From positions 62,001 through 126,000 of the forward strand of contig CAZDUX010000010.1 in assembly GCA_964508715.1 (NCBI GenBank): a stretch of DNA of 64,000 nt, given 5' to 3'. The DNA comes from JAKALX01 sp964508715 (GTDB lineage: Bacteria > Chloroflexota > Dehalococcoidia > Tepidiformales > Tepidiformaceae). The notes below the pieces were generated by a model. That model was not told the origin of the DNA. It ran no database searches and saw nothing but the letters and a program-made list of their open reading frames with translations. This document shows, piece after piece, positions 34,871 through 43,138 of the stretch (the stretch's first letter is position 1; each line of letters begins with the position of its first letter). A program made the translations under genes and the position numbers.

Positions 34871-35578
34871 CTAATCGTTGATGGGGAACGTGGTAGTCGG
34901 GTCGTAGCTCTTGCGGGCGAAGGCAAGGGCATAGACGTGGCGGGCGCCGTGGTCGCGGAGAACCTGGGCGCAGGTGTTAGCGGTAGCGCCCGTGGTAACC
35001 ACATCGTCGATGACGGCAACCGTCAGGCCGTCGAGGGGGTCACCATGGTAGGCAAAGGCGCCCGCGACGTTTGAACGGCGCTCAGACATATCCATCCCGA
35101 CCTGTCGCTCGGTCTTACGGACGCGATGGAGACGGCCGGGAGCCACCGGCCATTCGAGCGCATGCAGGATTTCGCCGGCCTGGTTGAACCCCCGGTGGCG
35201 ATAGCGCGACGGATGGAGCGGAACCGCGAGCGCTATATCGAACGGAGTCTCTTCGCTCAGCGCCCTCATGTGATGGGCAATCACCGGGGCGGCAGCACGG
35301 ACATAGCGGTACTTGAGTTCATGGACGAGGCCCCGCGCAGGGCCGGACATCTCGAAGGCAGCGCGGACACCATCGAGGCTCTGCATGTGGAAGCAGCGCG
35401 GGCAGTTGGTGGAGGATTCATCCCATTCGGCCGAGCAGAAAAGGCAGCGACCAGGGCCGGTGGCGGGGATCATGGCGGTTTCGCAGTCCGGGCAGAGGAT
35501 ATGGTTGAATGCACCGCAACCGACACACCGCGCGGGATAGACGAGATCGACCGCGCTCGAGAGAAGTTGCCGGAGCAT
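34871..35578 (-). CDS. ComF-family phosphoribosyltransferase-like protein
   Basis: The 235-residue protein has an N-terminal double zinc ribbon (CVGCGAFNHILCPDC, then CLFC...CPRC) and a C-terminal phosphoribosyltransferase fold with the PRPP-binding loop VAVIDDVVTTGATA. ComF proteins take part in DNA uptake for natural transformation in some bacteria, whereas in most others the role is unknown. TAGAAT lies six bases before the ATG. It is transcribed leftward ahead of polA and divergent from the moaD-moaE genes. Confidence 0.92.
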   Translation of the reverse strand: MLRQLLSSAVDLVYPARCVGCGAFNHILCPDCETAMIPATGPGRCLFCSAEWDESSTNCPRCFHMQSLDGVRAAFEMSGPARGLVHELKYRYVRAAAPVIAHHMRALSEETPFDIALAVPLHPSRYRHRGFNQAGEILHALEWPVAPGRLHRVRKTERQVGMDMSERRSNVAGAFAYHGDPLDGLTVAVIDDVVTTGATANTCAQVLRDHGARHVYALAFARKSYDPTTTFPIND

Positions 35579-35584
35579 GTGTCG

Positions 35585-35590
35585 ATTCTA
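35585..35590 (-). promoter_or_regulatory. -10 box TAGAAT before comF
   Basis: TAGAAT-CGACAC-ATG on the minus strand, a five-of-six -10 with leaderless spacing. Confidence 0.65.
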
Positions 35591-35646
35591 ACGTCCCGCC
35601 CGGCCATCGCAGCAGGCACGTTGCGCGCGTCAATCGCCTGCATGCC

Positions 35647-35652
35647 TACAAT
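35647..35652 (+). promoter_or_regulatory. -10 box TACAAT before moaD
   Basis: TACAAT-GGAAGC-GTG, a five-of-six -10. The same spacer GGAAGC stands behind TATAGT before the small gene near 1.76 kb. Confidence 0.65.
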
Positions 35653-35658
35653 GGAAGC

Positions 35659-35904
35659 GTGATCGTGAACGTGCTGCTCTTCGCGTCGATCGCCGAGAAG
35701 GCAGGGCGCCGCAAGCTCGTGATGGACCTGCACCCGGGCGACACCGTGGCGAGCGTCCGCGACCGCCTGTTCGCGGAGTTCCCGCAGCTTCAGCCATTCG
35801 CCCCGACACTGATGTATGCGATCGACGAGGAGTACGCCCGCGACGGCGACGCTCTCCACGATGGTGCGACGCTGGCACTCATCCCGCCGGTCTCTGGAGG
35901 CTAG
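35659..35904 (+). CDS. moaD: Molybdopterin synthase sulfur-carrier subunit
   Basis: An 81-residue beta-grasp protein (MIVNVLLFASIAEKAGRRK...) ending in PPVSGG, the C-terminal Gly-Gly that is thiocarboxylated and inserted into the MoaE active site. The GTG six bases after TACAAT is the likely start; a second GTG two codons on is possible. Six bases separate its stop from moaE. Together they convert precursor Z to molybdopterin for enzymes such as the hydroxylase encoded earlier. Confidence 0.92.
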   Translation: MIVNVLLFASIAEKAGRRKLVMDLHPGDTVASVRDRLFAEFPQLQPFAPTLMYAIDEEYARDGDALHDGATLALIPPVSGG

Positions 35905-35910
35905 GATCCG

Positions 35911-36360
35911 ATGCTCATTCGCGTGACAGACGAGGTGCTGCGGCCCGACGAAGCGATCAACGCCGTCGAGTCGCCGGAGGCGGGGGCGATCAACGTCTTC
36001 CTGGGGGTGGTGCGCAACAACAATCTCGGGCGGCAGGTTCAGTACCTGGAATACGACGCGTATCCCTCGATGGCCGAGAAGGTGATGCGCGAGATCGCGA
36101 TGGAAGCAAAGGAGCGGTTCGAGTTCGAGGACGTCGCGGTGCTGCACCGCACCGGGAGGCTCGAGATTGGCGAGGCGAGCCTCCTCATCGCCGTGAGCTG
36201 CGGCCACCGGGCGAAGTCGTTCGAGGGCGGACACTGGCTGGTGAACGAGGTCAAGAAGCGCGTGCCGGTGTGGAAGAAAGAAATATGGTCGGACGGCGAA
36301 AGCTGGATTGAGGGGCCGGAGTCACTGGGCATGCAACAGGCGCCGGCGAGTATGCGCTAG
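35911..36360 (+). CDS. moaE: Molybdopterin synthase catalytic subunit
   Basis: A 149-residue MoaE. The key patterns are present: INVFLGVVRNNNLGRQV, LEYDAYPSMA, HRTGRLEIGE, and VKKRVPVWKKE, which carries the catalytic lysines. It transfers two sulfurs from MoaD thiocarboxylate to cyclic pyranopterin monophosphate. It follows moaD closely and its TAG is directly followed by the ATG of a Nudix gene, forming a three-gene transcript. Confidence 0.95.
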   Translation: MLIRVTDEVLRPDEAINAVESPEAGAINVFLGVVRNNNLGRQVQYLEYDAYPSMAEKVMREIAMEAKERFEFEDVAVLHRTGRLEIGEASLLIAVSCGHRAKSFEGGHWLVNEVKKRVPVWKKEIWSDGESWIEGPESLGMQQAPASMR

Positions 36361-36876
36361 ATGAGCGGCCACCCGCACTCCTTCAGCCGGTATTGCATGC
36401 ACTGCGGCCAACGGCTGACCACGGCGATCCCCGGTGGTGATAGCAAGCGACGGCTCGTATGTATCGATTGCGGGTTCATTCACTACATCAACCCCCGGCC
36501 CGTGGCCGGTGCACTACCGGTGCGCGATGATGGCTCGATCCTGCTCATCCGGCGAGCAATCGAACCGAGCAAGGGGCTCTGGGTCTTCCCCGGCGGGTAC
36601 ATGGACATCGGTGAAACGGCCGAGGAAGCAGCAGTGCGGGAGACGCGCGAAGAAGCGAACCTTACCGTGGAAGCACTCAGCCTGTTGGGCGTGTACACGC
36701 GGTTGGATCCAGGGGTGGTGGTGATCGTCTACACGGCGAGGGCGATTGGTGAGGCGAGCGCGGGCGACGAGGCAGCCGAGGTGCGCTGGTTTTCGCGCCA
36801 TGAGGTCCCGTGGGGCCAACTGGCATTCGATACAACCGAATGGGCGCTGCGAGAGTTCATGAGGGGCCCCGGGTAG
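36361..36876 (+). CDS. Nudix hydrolase with N-terminal zinc ribbon
   Basis: The 171-residue protein has a zinc ribbon (CMHC at residues 13-16, CIDC about 20 residues later) and then a Nudix domain with box GGYMDIGETAEEAAVRETREEAN, containing the metal-binding REx2EE. The architecture resembles NudC/ADP-ribose-pyrophosphatase relatives that hydrolyse nucleoside diphosphates linked to another moiety; no NudC SQPWPFxxS motif is visible, so NADH specificity cannot be claimed. Its ATG abuts the moaE stop without a spacer, implying coupled translation. Confidence 0.88.
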   Translation: MSGHPHSFSRYCMHCGQRLTTAIPGGDSKRRLVCIDCGFIHYINPRPVAGALPVRDDGSILLIRRAIEPSKGLWVFPGGYMDIGETAEEAAVRETREEANLTVEALSLLGVYTRLDPGVVVIVYTARAIGEASAGDEAAEVRWFSRHEVPWGQLAFDTTEWALREFMRGPG

Positions 36877-37055
36877 CCGCATCCCGGCCGTCCATCAGCT
36901 TCGACTCCCCGAGGGGGTTCGCGGCGGCGGGTGATGGCCGTATCCGCTAGCACGGCCGCCAGGGTGACGATGACAAACGGCGTGGAACCACCTGCCACAC
37001 CGGTTGTGCAAGCCCGGCCCGCACAGATGGCCGTAGACCCCGAAGGGGCCGGGAG

Positions 37056-37271
37056 CTACTCCGCGAGGGCGTTGTTCTTCTGGAGCTGCTCCTTGAGGGC
37101 CTCGAGCGATGGAATCGGGCGTGGGCCGAGTGAGTCGAGGGCGTCGATAACGTCGTCGCTGGCGTCCTGCTCGAAGGCGTAATTCACCAGCGCCTCGCGG
37201 TCGGGCGCTTCACCACCATCAAACCAGGGCTTTACGAGAGCCTCAACGTCGGACCAGTTGGCGAGGGCCAT
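37056..37271 (-). CDS. Small DUF2795-like protein
   Basis: The 71-residue, acidic, all-helical protein (ANWSDVEALVKPWFDGGEAPDREALVNYAFEQ... ASDDVIDALDSLGPRPIPSLEALKEQL) has the pattern of the small DUF2795 family: helix, D/S-rich turn, L-pair and a P-S-x-E-A-L segment. Function unknown. CCGGAG precedes the ATG. It lies just downstream of nuoB on the same strand. Confidence 0.6.
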   Translation of the reverse strand: MALANWSDVEALVKPWFDGGEAPDREALVNYAFEQDASDDVIDALDSLGPRPIPSLEALKEQLQKNNALAE

Positions 37272-37339
37272 GCGTTACTCCGGGGTGCCTTTCCAACCAC
37301 CAGGCACCAAAGCTGAAGATGTGGCCAGGGCTATGAGCC

Positions 37340-37999
37340 CTAGTGTGGGAAGGCCGGGCTGGTAAACGGCTTGTCGTAGTCGATGTAGGGCGGCCAGAGC
37401 GACTCGAGTTCCTTGCGGATCGGGTCGCCGTCGGGGAGGTACCGGTGGAACTGGGGTTCGACGTCACGGCGCGTCCAGTTCTTGCCGATCGTGTCCTGCT
37501 TGATCTTGTCCTGCAGGAGCATGAGGCCCGTCAGGAGCGACTCGGGGCGAGGCGGACAACCCGGCACATAGATGTCGACCGGGACAAGGGTGTTGACGCC
37601 CGGAGTGACGCTATAGGCATAGGCAAACGGGCCGCCCATGATGGCACACCCACCCATGGCGAGGCACCACTTCGGCTCGGGCATCTGGAGCCAGATGCGG
37701 CGCACCGCCGGGGCCATCTTCCAGGTGACTGTGCCCGGAACGAGGAGGAGATCAGCCTGCCGCGGGGAGGCGCGGAAGATCTCGGCGCCAAAACGTGCCA
37801 TGTCGTAACGCGGCGTCGCAGTTGCGATCATCTCCATCGCGCAGCAGGCCAGGCCGAACATGGCGGGCCAGATAGAAGAGCGGCGAGCCCAGTTCAGCAC
37901 CTGGTCGACACTCGTCACCAGGATGTTCTGCTGGACCTCCTCGTCAACATCGCTACCGAGGAGCGGGAGGGGTTGATAAACCTTGTTTGCCTGAGCCAT
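37340..37999 (-). CDS. nuoB: NADH-quinone oxidoreductase subunit B (lone copy)
   Basis: A 219-residue protein with the complex I N2-cluster ligands: GLACCAMEM (two adjacent Cys), MGGCAIMGG and VPGCPPRP. NuoB carries the terminal [4Fe-4S] cluster that reduces quinone at the peripheral-arm base. It has about 40 residues more at the C-terminus than minimal NuoB. No nuoA, C or D is adjacent: the neighbours are a DUF2795-like gene and a tiny zinc ribbon. It could belong to a split complex I or to a related hydrogenase-type module; a gene duplicate is possible. Confidence 0.93.
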   Translation of the reverse strand: MAQANKVYQPLPLLGSDVDEEVQQNILVTSVDQVLNWARRSSIWPAMFGLACCAMEMIATATPRYDMARFGAEIFRASPRQADLLLVPGTVTWKMAPAVRRIWLQMPEPKWCLAMGGCAIMGGPFAYAYSVTPGVNTLVPVDIYVPGCPPRPESLLTGLMLLQDKIKQDTIGKNWTRRDVEPQFHRYLPDGDPIRKELESLWPPYIDYDKPFTSPAFPH

Positions 38000-38076
38000 G
38001 GTTCGTGCAGTCTATCACAAGCCCCGGCCACGGACGCGAGGGCGAGCCCGCGAAGGCGAGGGCCGTGGCGAAGCCA

Positions 38077-38283
38077 TCACCGGGACCGGGAGACGTGGAC
38101 CTGGCCGTCGTTAATCGGCTCATCGATAAACAGATCGCCGTTGCGAATCTTGATGTTGTACCCGCAATCGGGGTTCGTACAGACCCATGCCTTGAAGTGG
38201 ATCGGCGCTCCCTGGCTGCCAAAATCAGAGAAGGGAACGAGGTCACCGTAATCGCACTTACGACATCTCGGAAACTGATACAT
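38077..38283 (-). CDS. Small zinc-ribbon protein, 68 aa
   Basis: Starting at MYQFPRCRKCDYGDLVPF, with the alternative GTG five codons upstream disfavoured because GGGTGGGTGGT then serves as ribosome site for this ATG. CRKC at 7-10 and CTNPDC at about 35-40 form a ribbon; the rest (GYNIKIRNGDLFIDEPIND) is a short beta hairpin. No function is known to me. It lies upstream of nuoB on the same strand, 77 bases away. Confidence 0.65.
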   Translation of the reverse strand: MYQFPRCRKCDYGDLVPFSDFGSQGAPIHFKAWVCTNPDCGYNIKIRNGDLFIDEPINDGQVHVSRSR

Positions 38284-38522
38284 ACCACCCACCCCCACGT
38301 AGTGAGGCGCGATACTAGCAGTACTCCTTTACCCCGGCAAATGTTGCGCGCCGAAGGAACGGTGGTGCGAATGCAGTGCGACCGCGCCACGGCAGCCGTT
38401 CGGGCCGGTGAGCCCCGTGGTAGCCTGCCGCCGGGGTGAGAGCGCCCACTGTGGGGGCGGATCGCAGAAGGCGGATAGATTCAGACGATGCTCTACCGCT
38501 TCTTCATGCGTGCAACATCCGG

Positions 38523-39386
38523 CTACTCTGAAATGTCGCGGCGTTCGAAACGCCAGAATGCGACAGCCCCGAAGACAATGATGTATACGGCGAGGATGGC
38601 AGCCGCTCGCCAGATATCCGGGCCGGACGTGGCACTAATAAACGGCCCTCGGTCCTGGGAGTCGCCATTCAGCACGCCATTCGCCTGCATCACGGCAACC
38701 GCATTCACGTTGAGCAATGCTTCCGGGATCTTCGCGAGGAAGCCGTGCGCGTTTTCGAGGAGGCCGGTGAAGATGCCTTCCAGGAAGAAGAAGCCGAGGG
38801 CGAACCCCACCGCCTGGCCAGCAGAACGCCAGAAAGTGGAGAAGAGCAGCGCCATCAGCACAAATGGAAAGACGACGAACCATGTCCGGCCGAGGCTCAA
38901 CGCGATATCCATAAAACGGTGCACGCCAAAGCTTCCATAGGGCAGGTTGTAGAGATTCGAAAACCAGGCGCTCAGGAGCATCGCCACGGCGAATCCAAGG
39001 CAGAGTGCAACAGCAAGGAACACGGCCCCGGTGACAACCTTCGCAATCACGAAGTTCCGCCGCCGGACACCGCGAGTCATGACGACGCCCACGGTCCGCC
39101 AGTCATACTCATTGCCCATCATCGTGGCGGTGAAAATGACGGTGACGAGCGTGAGGAAGAAGCGCTCGAGCTGGAGGCCATACGGGACAACGTTCCTGAA
39201 CGACATGCCTTCGCGGAGAGCGAGGTAGCGCACCTGCCCCTGGAAGCCGGGCTCGGGGCCTTCACGAATGCGCAGCCAGAGGATGACATAGAAAAGCGCC
39301 ATCAGGGCAGCGATGGCAGCAAGGAGGATGTAGGTCATCCGGCGATGGGTGATCTTGAACCACTCGGCGCGAAGCGTGTCACGCAT
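38523..39386 (-). CDS. ABC-2 type transporter permease
   Basis: The 287-residue protein starts MRDTLRAEWFKITHRRMTYILL, its ATG overlapping the ATPase stop by eight bases, and has six predicted helices with a large loop after the first. This is the ABC-2 (DrrB/NatB-like) family of export permeases, typically two copies acting with one ATPase dimer to move lipids, drugs or Na+. The final helix (AVYIIVFGAVAFWRF) ends near the C-terminus. The substrate is unknown. Confidence 0.85.
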   Translation of the reverse strand: MRDTLRAEWFKITHRRMTYILLAAIAALMALFYVILWLRIREGPEPGFQGQVRYLALREGMSFRNVVPYGLQLERFFLTLVTVIFTATMMGNEYDWRTVGVVMTRGVRRRNFVIAKVVTGAVFLAVALCLGFAVAMLLSAWFSNLYNLPYGSFGVHRFMDIALSLGRTWFVVFPFVLMALLFSTFWRSAGQAVGFALGFFFLEGIFTGLLENAHGFLAKIPEALLNVNAVAVMQANGVLNGDSQDRGPFISATSGPDIWRAAAILAVYIIVFGAVAFWRFERRDISE

Positions 39387-40293
39387 GCCCGGGCTCTCCG
39401 GTGAGCTCGAAGAAGACATCCTCGAGGCTGTGATGAATGGGCCGGATGAGCGAGGCGTAGAATCCCTGTGCGGCCAGGTAGCGGTTGAGTGCCTCGCCCT
39501 GGTCGCCAGCGCCGTCGATGACGAGGCTGCCGTTCTGCCGCTTGAGGCTCGTCGCCCATTCAGAACGGAGGAGCGCGGCTTCAGCTCCAGCGAGATCGGG
39601 AACCTGGACTTCGAGTTGGCTGTGGCTGCCCATGAGGTCCTTCACCGGCCCCTGGGCGACAACACGGCCCTTCTGGAAGATGGTGACGGCGTCACAGACC
39701 TGCTCGACTTCGTAGAGGAGGTGGCTGCAGAGGACGATCGTCCGGCCCTCGGCGGCGAGCTCAGGGATGAGAGCGCGGACTTCCCGCGTCCCCTGCGGAT
39801 CGAGCCCGTTGGTCGGCTCATCGAGGACGATGAGTTCGGGGTCGTTGAGGATTGCGGCAGCGATACCGAGCCGCTGCTTCATCCCCAGTGAGTAGTTCTT
39901 GAAGCGGCGGCCCGCAGCGTGTGCGAGGTTGACGCGTTCGAGAATCCGCTCGATATCTGCCGGTGTCGGCCCCGGAACGTACTGCGCAAGGAGACGCAGG
40001 TTGTCGCGGCCGGAAAGGTATGGCACGAAAGCGGGGGTCTCAACGACGGCGCCGACTTTTCGCAAGAGCTGCGGGCTATCCGTGGTGAGGGGCTCGCCAA
40101 AGAGCCTGACCGTCCCAGCATCGGGCCTGGCAAGCCCAAGCAGCATGCGGACCGTCGTGGACTTCCCCGAGCCATTGGGACCGAGGGCGCCATAGACCCG
40201 GCCCCGTTCGACGGCAAGGTCGACATTATCGACGGCCACCGTGTCGCCGAACGCTTTGCGGAGTCCGTGGGCCTCGATGACGTAGTCAGGCAC
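39379..40293 (-). CDS. ABC-2 exporter ATP-binding protein
   Basis: A 304-residue ATPase with Walker A GPNGSGKST, signature YSLGMKQR, Walker B LIVLDEPTNGLDPQG and H-loop SHLL, in DrrA/CcmA-type order, followed by about 80 residues of accessory C-terminal domain. It drives the permease whose gene overlaps its 3' end. Start is GTG without an obvious ribosome site, so it may be leaderless or the true start may be slightly different. Confidence 0.93.
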   Translation of the reverse strand: MPDYVIEAHGLRKAFGDTVAVDNVDLAVERGRVYGALGPNGSGKSTTVRMLLGLARPDAGTVRLFGEPLTTDSPQLLRKVGAVVETPAFVPYLSGRDNLRLLAQYVPGPTPADIERILERVNLAHAAGRRFKNYSLGMKQRLGIAAAILNDPELIVLDEPTNGLDPQGTREVRALIPELAAEGRTIVLCSHLLYEVEQVCDAVTIFQKGRVVAQGPVKDLMGSHSQLEVQVPDLAGAEAALLRSEWATSLKRQNGSLVIDGAGDQGEALNRYLAAQGFYASLIRPIHHSLEDVFFELTGEPGHA

Positions 40294-40323
40294 GCTGGCA
40301 AGTCCGGTAGAAATGAGGATTGG

Positions 40324-40776
40324 TCACGGGGTGGCGGCGGCGGCCTTCATATCGGTGGCGATGATCTCGAAGTCATCACCGGAGATCTCATGGAGGTTGC
40401 CCTGGTAGGCGAGGGTCCAGTTCGCCTTCGGCCACTTCCGGGTGTAGTGGAGACGATCGTGGTAGGGCTCGGCGTCGAGCCACTGCGGCTCATCGGGGGT
40501 GGCAACCGGCTCGATAGAGACCCGGTAGGGATACATCTCATCCGGCTTCTTATCACTCTGCCAGATGCGCGTGTGCTCTTCCGTCACGTTCGAGGTGACA
40601 CGAGCGATGGCAGCAAACTGCTTTCGGCCGGTGACGTAGAAGACGAGCATATCGCCGGGGCCGATGCTGTTGGCCATGATGCGGCGCGTGCTCTTGAAGC
40701 CGTGACGGGTGAACCCCATCTCGCGCGTCTTGCCGAAGATCTCGGGACTGCCGACGACGATCCAGTAGCGTGCCAT
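40324..40776 (-). CDS. EVE-domain protein
   Basis: The 150-residue product starts MARYWIVVGSPEIFGKTRE behind GGGAGG and has an EVE domain: KSTRRIMANSIGPGDMLVFYVTGRKQFAAIARVTS and the later YPYRVSIEP. EVE domains belong to the PUA superfamily and bind modified cytosine or other modified bases, and are often found beside restriction or methylation genes. Here none is visible: the neighbours are an ABC exporter and ribD. Reading from further upstream has no start support. Confidence 0.85.
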   Translation of the reverse strand: MARYWIVVGSPEIFGKTREMGFTRHGFKSTRRIMANSIGPGDMLVFYVTGRKQFAAIARVTSNVTEEHTRIWQSDKKPDEMYPYRVSIEPVATPDEPQWLDAEPYHDRLHYTRKWPKANWTLAYQGNLHEISGDDFEIIATDMKAAAATP

Positions 40777-40810
40777 GTACGCCTCCCATTGTTGCAGGGT
40801 GGGGGCCCGC

Positions 40811-40826
40811 GCGGCGTAAACGCCGC
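40811..40826. repeat. GC palindrome downstream of ribD
   Basis: GCGGCGT-AA-ACGCCGC, seven-pair arms. It lies 12 bases past the ribD stop and 35 bases before the EVE gene, and could be an end-of-message hairpin or REP-like element. No U-run. Confidence 0.55.
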
Positions 40827-40837
40827 TTACGCACGGC

Positions 40838-41950
40838 TCAGCGCGGCTCCCAGAAGCCAGTGTATCCACGGACAAGCACATCCGGGGGGAGCGGTTCGAC
40901 CGTCACATCCCGCAGGCGAAGAGCCTCGGCCATCGTTTCGAAACCAGGCCAGTCGGCCGCCGGGCGGCCAAGGCTACCGATGAGGACGGGCGCAAGGAAG
41001 GCAAAGACCTCGTCGGCGTGATTGCCTTCGAAGAGGGAGCCGAGGAGGGTGGCACCACCCTCCGCCCAGACGGCGAGGACACCGCGCTCGCCAAGGGTGA
41101 GGAGGAGCTGATCGAGGTTGAGGCCGCGGGCATCACGCTCACAGAGGAGGACCTCGGCACCGGCAACGGCGATCGAGCGGCGCCAATCGGCGTGCGAATC
41201 AGACGACGTGGCAACCATGACGTGACCCGGCTGCTGGAAGAGGGCAGCGTCCGGAGGGGTTCGGCCACGCGCGTCGAGGACGACGCGGAGCGGCTGGCGG
41301 GCCGCGAGTTCGCCGCCGGGCCGTGCGGTCAGGGACGGGTCATCAGCGATAACCGTGCCGCTGCCGACCATGATCGCATCAACCCACGCGCGTTCGTGGT
41401 GCGCCCGGTCACGGGCAATGTTGCCGGTGATCCACCTGGAATCGCCAGTCGCAGTAGCCGTTCGCCCATCGAGGCTCGCGGCGAACTTGGCTATGACATA
41501 CGGCAGGCCCGTCTGGCGGTGCTTGATGTAGTGGCGGAGCAGTTGTGTGCTTTCAGCGGCGCCGTCGCCGACCTCGACCTCGATACCGTGGCTCCTGAGA
41601 AGGGCCACGCCGTTGCCACGAACGGCTGGATCGGCGTCTTCGATGGCGATAACGACGCGGCGAACACCTGCATCGATGAGTGCCCGGGCACACGGTGGCG
41701 TGCGTTTGCCAGGGAAGGGGAAGCAGGGTTCGAGCGTGACGTAGACGTCCGCACCGCGAGCGAGTTCGCCGGCCGTTGCGAGCGCTGCCGCTTCCGCGTG
41801 AGGGCCACCGGGCGGCGATGTCGCACCAACACCGACGAGCCGTCCCTGGCGAACGATGACCGCACCAACGCCGGGGTTCGGGCTGGTTGTACCGCGGACA
41901 GACCGTGCGGCATCAAGTGCGCGTTGCATAAACGGGGACGGTTCGCCCAC
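40838..41950 (-). CDS. ribD: Bifunctional riboflavin deaminase/reductase
   Basis: The 370-residue enzyme has an N-terminal cytidine-deaminase-like domain (PHAEAAAL with the zinc His and catalytic Glu, then PCFPFPGKRTPPC with the zinc cysteines) and a C-terminal reductase domain (VIAKFAASLDGRTATATGDSRWITG). It performs the second and third steps of riboflavin synthesis. The GTG start lies six bases behind TAAGCT, so it is likely leaderless; an ATG seven codons later is the alternative. RibB, ribE and ribH are not adjacent. Confidence 0.94.
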   Translation of the reverse strand: MGEPSPFMQRALDAARSVRGTTSPNPGVGAVIVRQGRLVGVGATSPPGGPHAEAAALATAGELARGADVYVTLEPCFPFPGKRTPPCARALIDAGVRRVVIAIEDADPAVRGNGVALLRSHGIEVEVGDGAAESTQLLRHYIKHRQTGLPYVIAKFAASLDGRTATATGDSRWITGNIARDRAHHERAWVDAIMVGSGTVIADDPSLTARPGGELAARQPLRVVLDARGRTPPDAALFQQPGHVMVATSSDSHADWRRSIAVAGAEVLLCERDARGLNLDQLLLTLGERGVLAVWAEGGATLLGSLFEGNHADEVFAFLAPVLIGSLGRPAADWPGFETMAEALRLRDVTVEPLPPDVLVRGYTGFWEPR

Positions 41951-41956
41951 GAGATA

Positions 41957-41962
41957 AGCTTA
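41957..41962 (-). promoter_or_regulatory. Possible -10 TAAGCT before ribD
   Basis: TAAGCT-TATCTC-GTG on the minus strand, four of six to the consensus at leaderless spacing. Confidence 0.45.
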
Positions 41963-42117
41963 GGGGCGATGAGCCCTCGTGTCAGTGCGGCCGTATGCCG
42001 TGCGAAGACGACACGGGCAGGGCCGGCGTATCGCGGATGCGCCCCGTAGTGATCCGGCGAACGCCTTTCGAATCCGAGAACTGTTACGCTTCGCCAATAA
42101 CCCCAACCCAAGGAGCC

Positions 42118-42990
42118 ATGGTGGCATTCGAAACGATCATCTACGAGAAGCAGGCCCCAATCGCCTTCGTAACATTGAACCGCCCGGAGAAGCTGAACGC
42201 ACTCTCTCAGCAACTGCAGGCCGAGGTTCGTGAGGCGCTGGACGACGCGGGCTGGGGCGATGACTCTATCCGCGTCATTGTCCTGAAAGCAAATGGGCGG
42301 GCGTTCAGCGCAGGGTTCGATATCAGCGGTGGCGGCGGCGGGGGGCCTTCGAACGCACGCACTATCCAGAAGTCGTTCATGCACGGAAAGGGGTTCAGCG
42401 CCTCGGCCTGGTGGGACGTCTTCTGGGGGAATCCGAAGCCAATCATCGCGCAGGTCCATGGTTTCTGTATCGCGGGTGGCTGTGCGACAGCCTCGTTCTG
42501 CGACCTGCGCGTGGCTGCAGAAGACACCCTCTTCGGCGCACCCGAGATCCGCACCGGAGGGCCGTACATCCCGGCAGTCTGGCCATGGTTGATAGGCTCG
42601 TCGAAGGCGCGAGAGCTGCTCTACACCGGCAACCTGATTGACGCGAAAGAGGCGTATCGCCTCGGGCTCGTCAACGACGTGGTACCGCGCGAGGAACTCG
42701 ATGATGCAGTGCGGAGCCTTGCCTTGACCATCTCGAAGGTCCCGGCACAGACGGTTGAGTACAACAAGAAGGTCGTGAACATGGCCTACGAACAGATGGG
42801 CATCCGGCAGGTCATTGAGCGGTCACTGGAGCTCGAGGCGATCGCCCTGGCGAGCCCGGGGTCGTCACCGGAGATGGAGGAGTACAACCGCATTCGCTCG
42901 GAGCAGGGCCTGAACGCGGCGCTGAGCTGGAACGCGGCACGGTTTGCCGAGGAAGACGCCTGGTTCCGCAGCACCCGGAAGCGCGCGTAA
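42118..42990 (+). CDS. Enoyl-CoA hydratase/isomerase family protein
   Basis: The 290-residue crotonase-fold protein starts MVAFETIIYEKQAPIAFVTL behind AGGAG. The oxyanion-hole strands are ANGRAFSAGFDISGGG and HGFCIAGGCATA, as expected for enoyl-CoA hydratases. Canonical hydratases have two catalytic Glu; one region here reads SFCDLRVAAEDTLFGAPEIRTG, compatible with the second, while the first position near SASAWWDVFW is unclear, so the exact reaction (hydration, isomerisation or hydrolysis) is open. It suits the acyl-CoA metabolism implied by the thiolase/DUF35 pair. Confidence 0.9.
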   Translation: MVAFETIIYEKQAPIAFVTLNRPEKLNALSQQLQAEVREALDDAGWGDDSIRVIVLKANGRAFSAGFDISGGGGGGPSNARTIQKSFMHGKGFSASAWWDVFWGNPKPIIAQVHGFCIAGGCATASFCDLRVAAEDTLFGAPEIRTGGPYIPAVWPWLIGSSKARELLYTGNLIDAKEAYRLGLVNDVVPREELDDAVRSLALTISKVPAQTVEYNKKVVNMAYEQMGIRQVIERSLELEAIALASPGSSPEMEEYNRIRSEQGLNAALSWNAARFAEEDAWFRSTRKRA

Positions 42991-43027
42991 GAGAGGTATT
43001 GCCCCGGTTCACGGGGTGCAGTGCATC

Positions 43028-43071
43028 GGCGAGGGTGGGGGTTGGTCACGCCAGCGTTGGCCAACCTCGCC
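43028..43071. other. Hairpin between convergent genes
   Basis: GGCGAGG pairs with CCTCGCC and GTTGG with CCAAC inside, between the hydratase and pyrE. A bidirectional message end is plausible. Confidence 0.4.
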
Positions 43072-43138
43072 GTGGCAATCCCTACCGGCCGGGCCTGGGG
43101 AGTTTGTCGCTCTCCAGATAGCCGCGGCAGCTGTGGCG

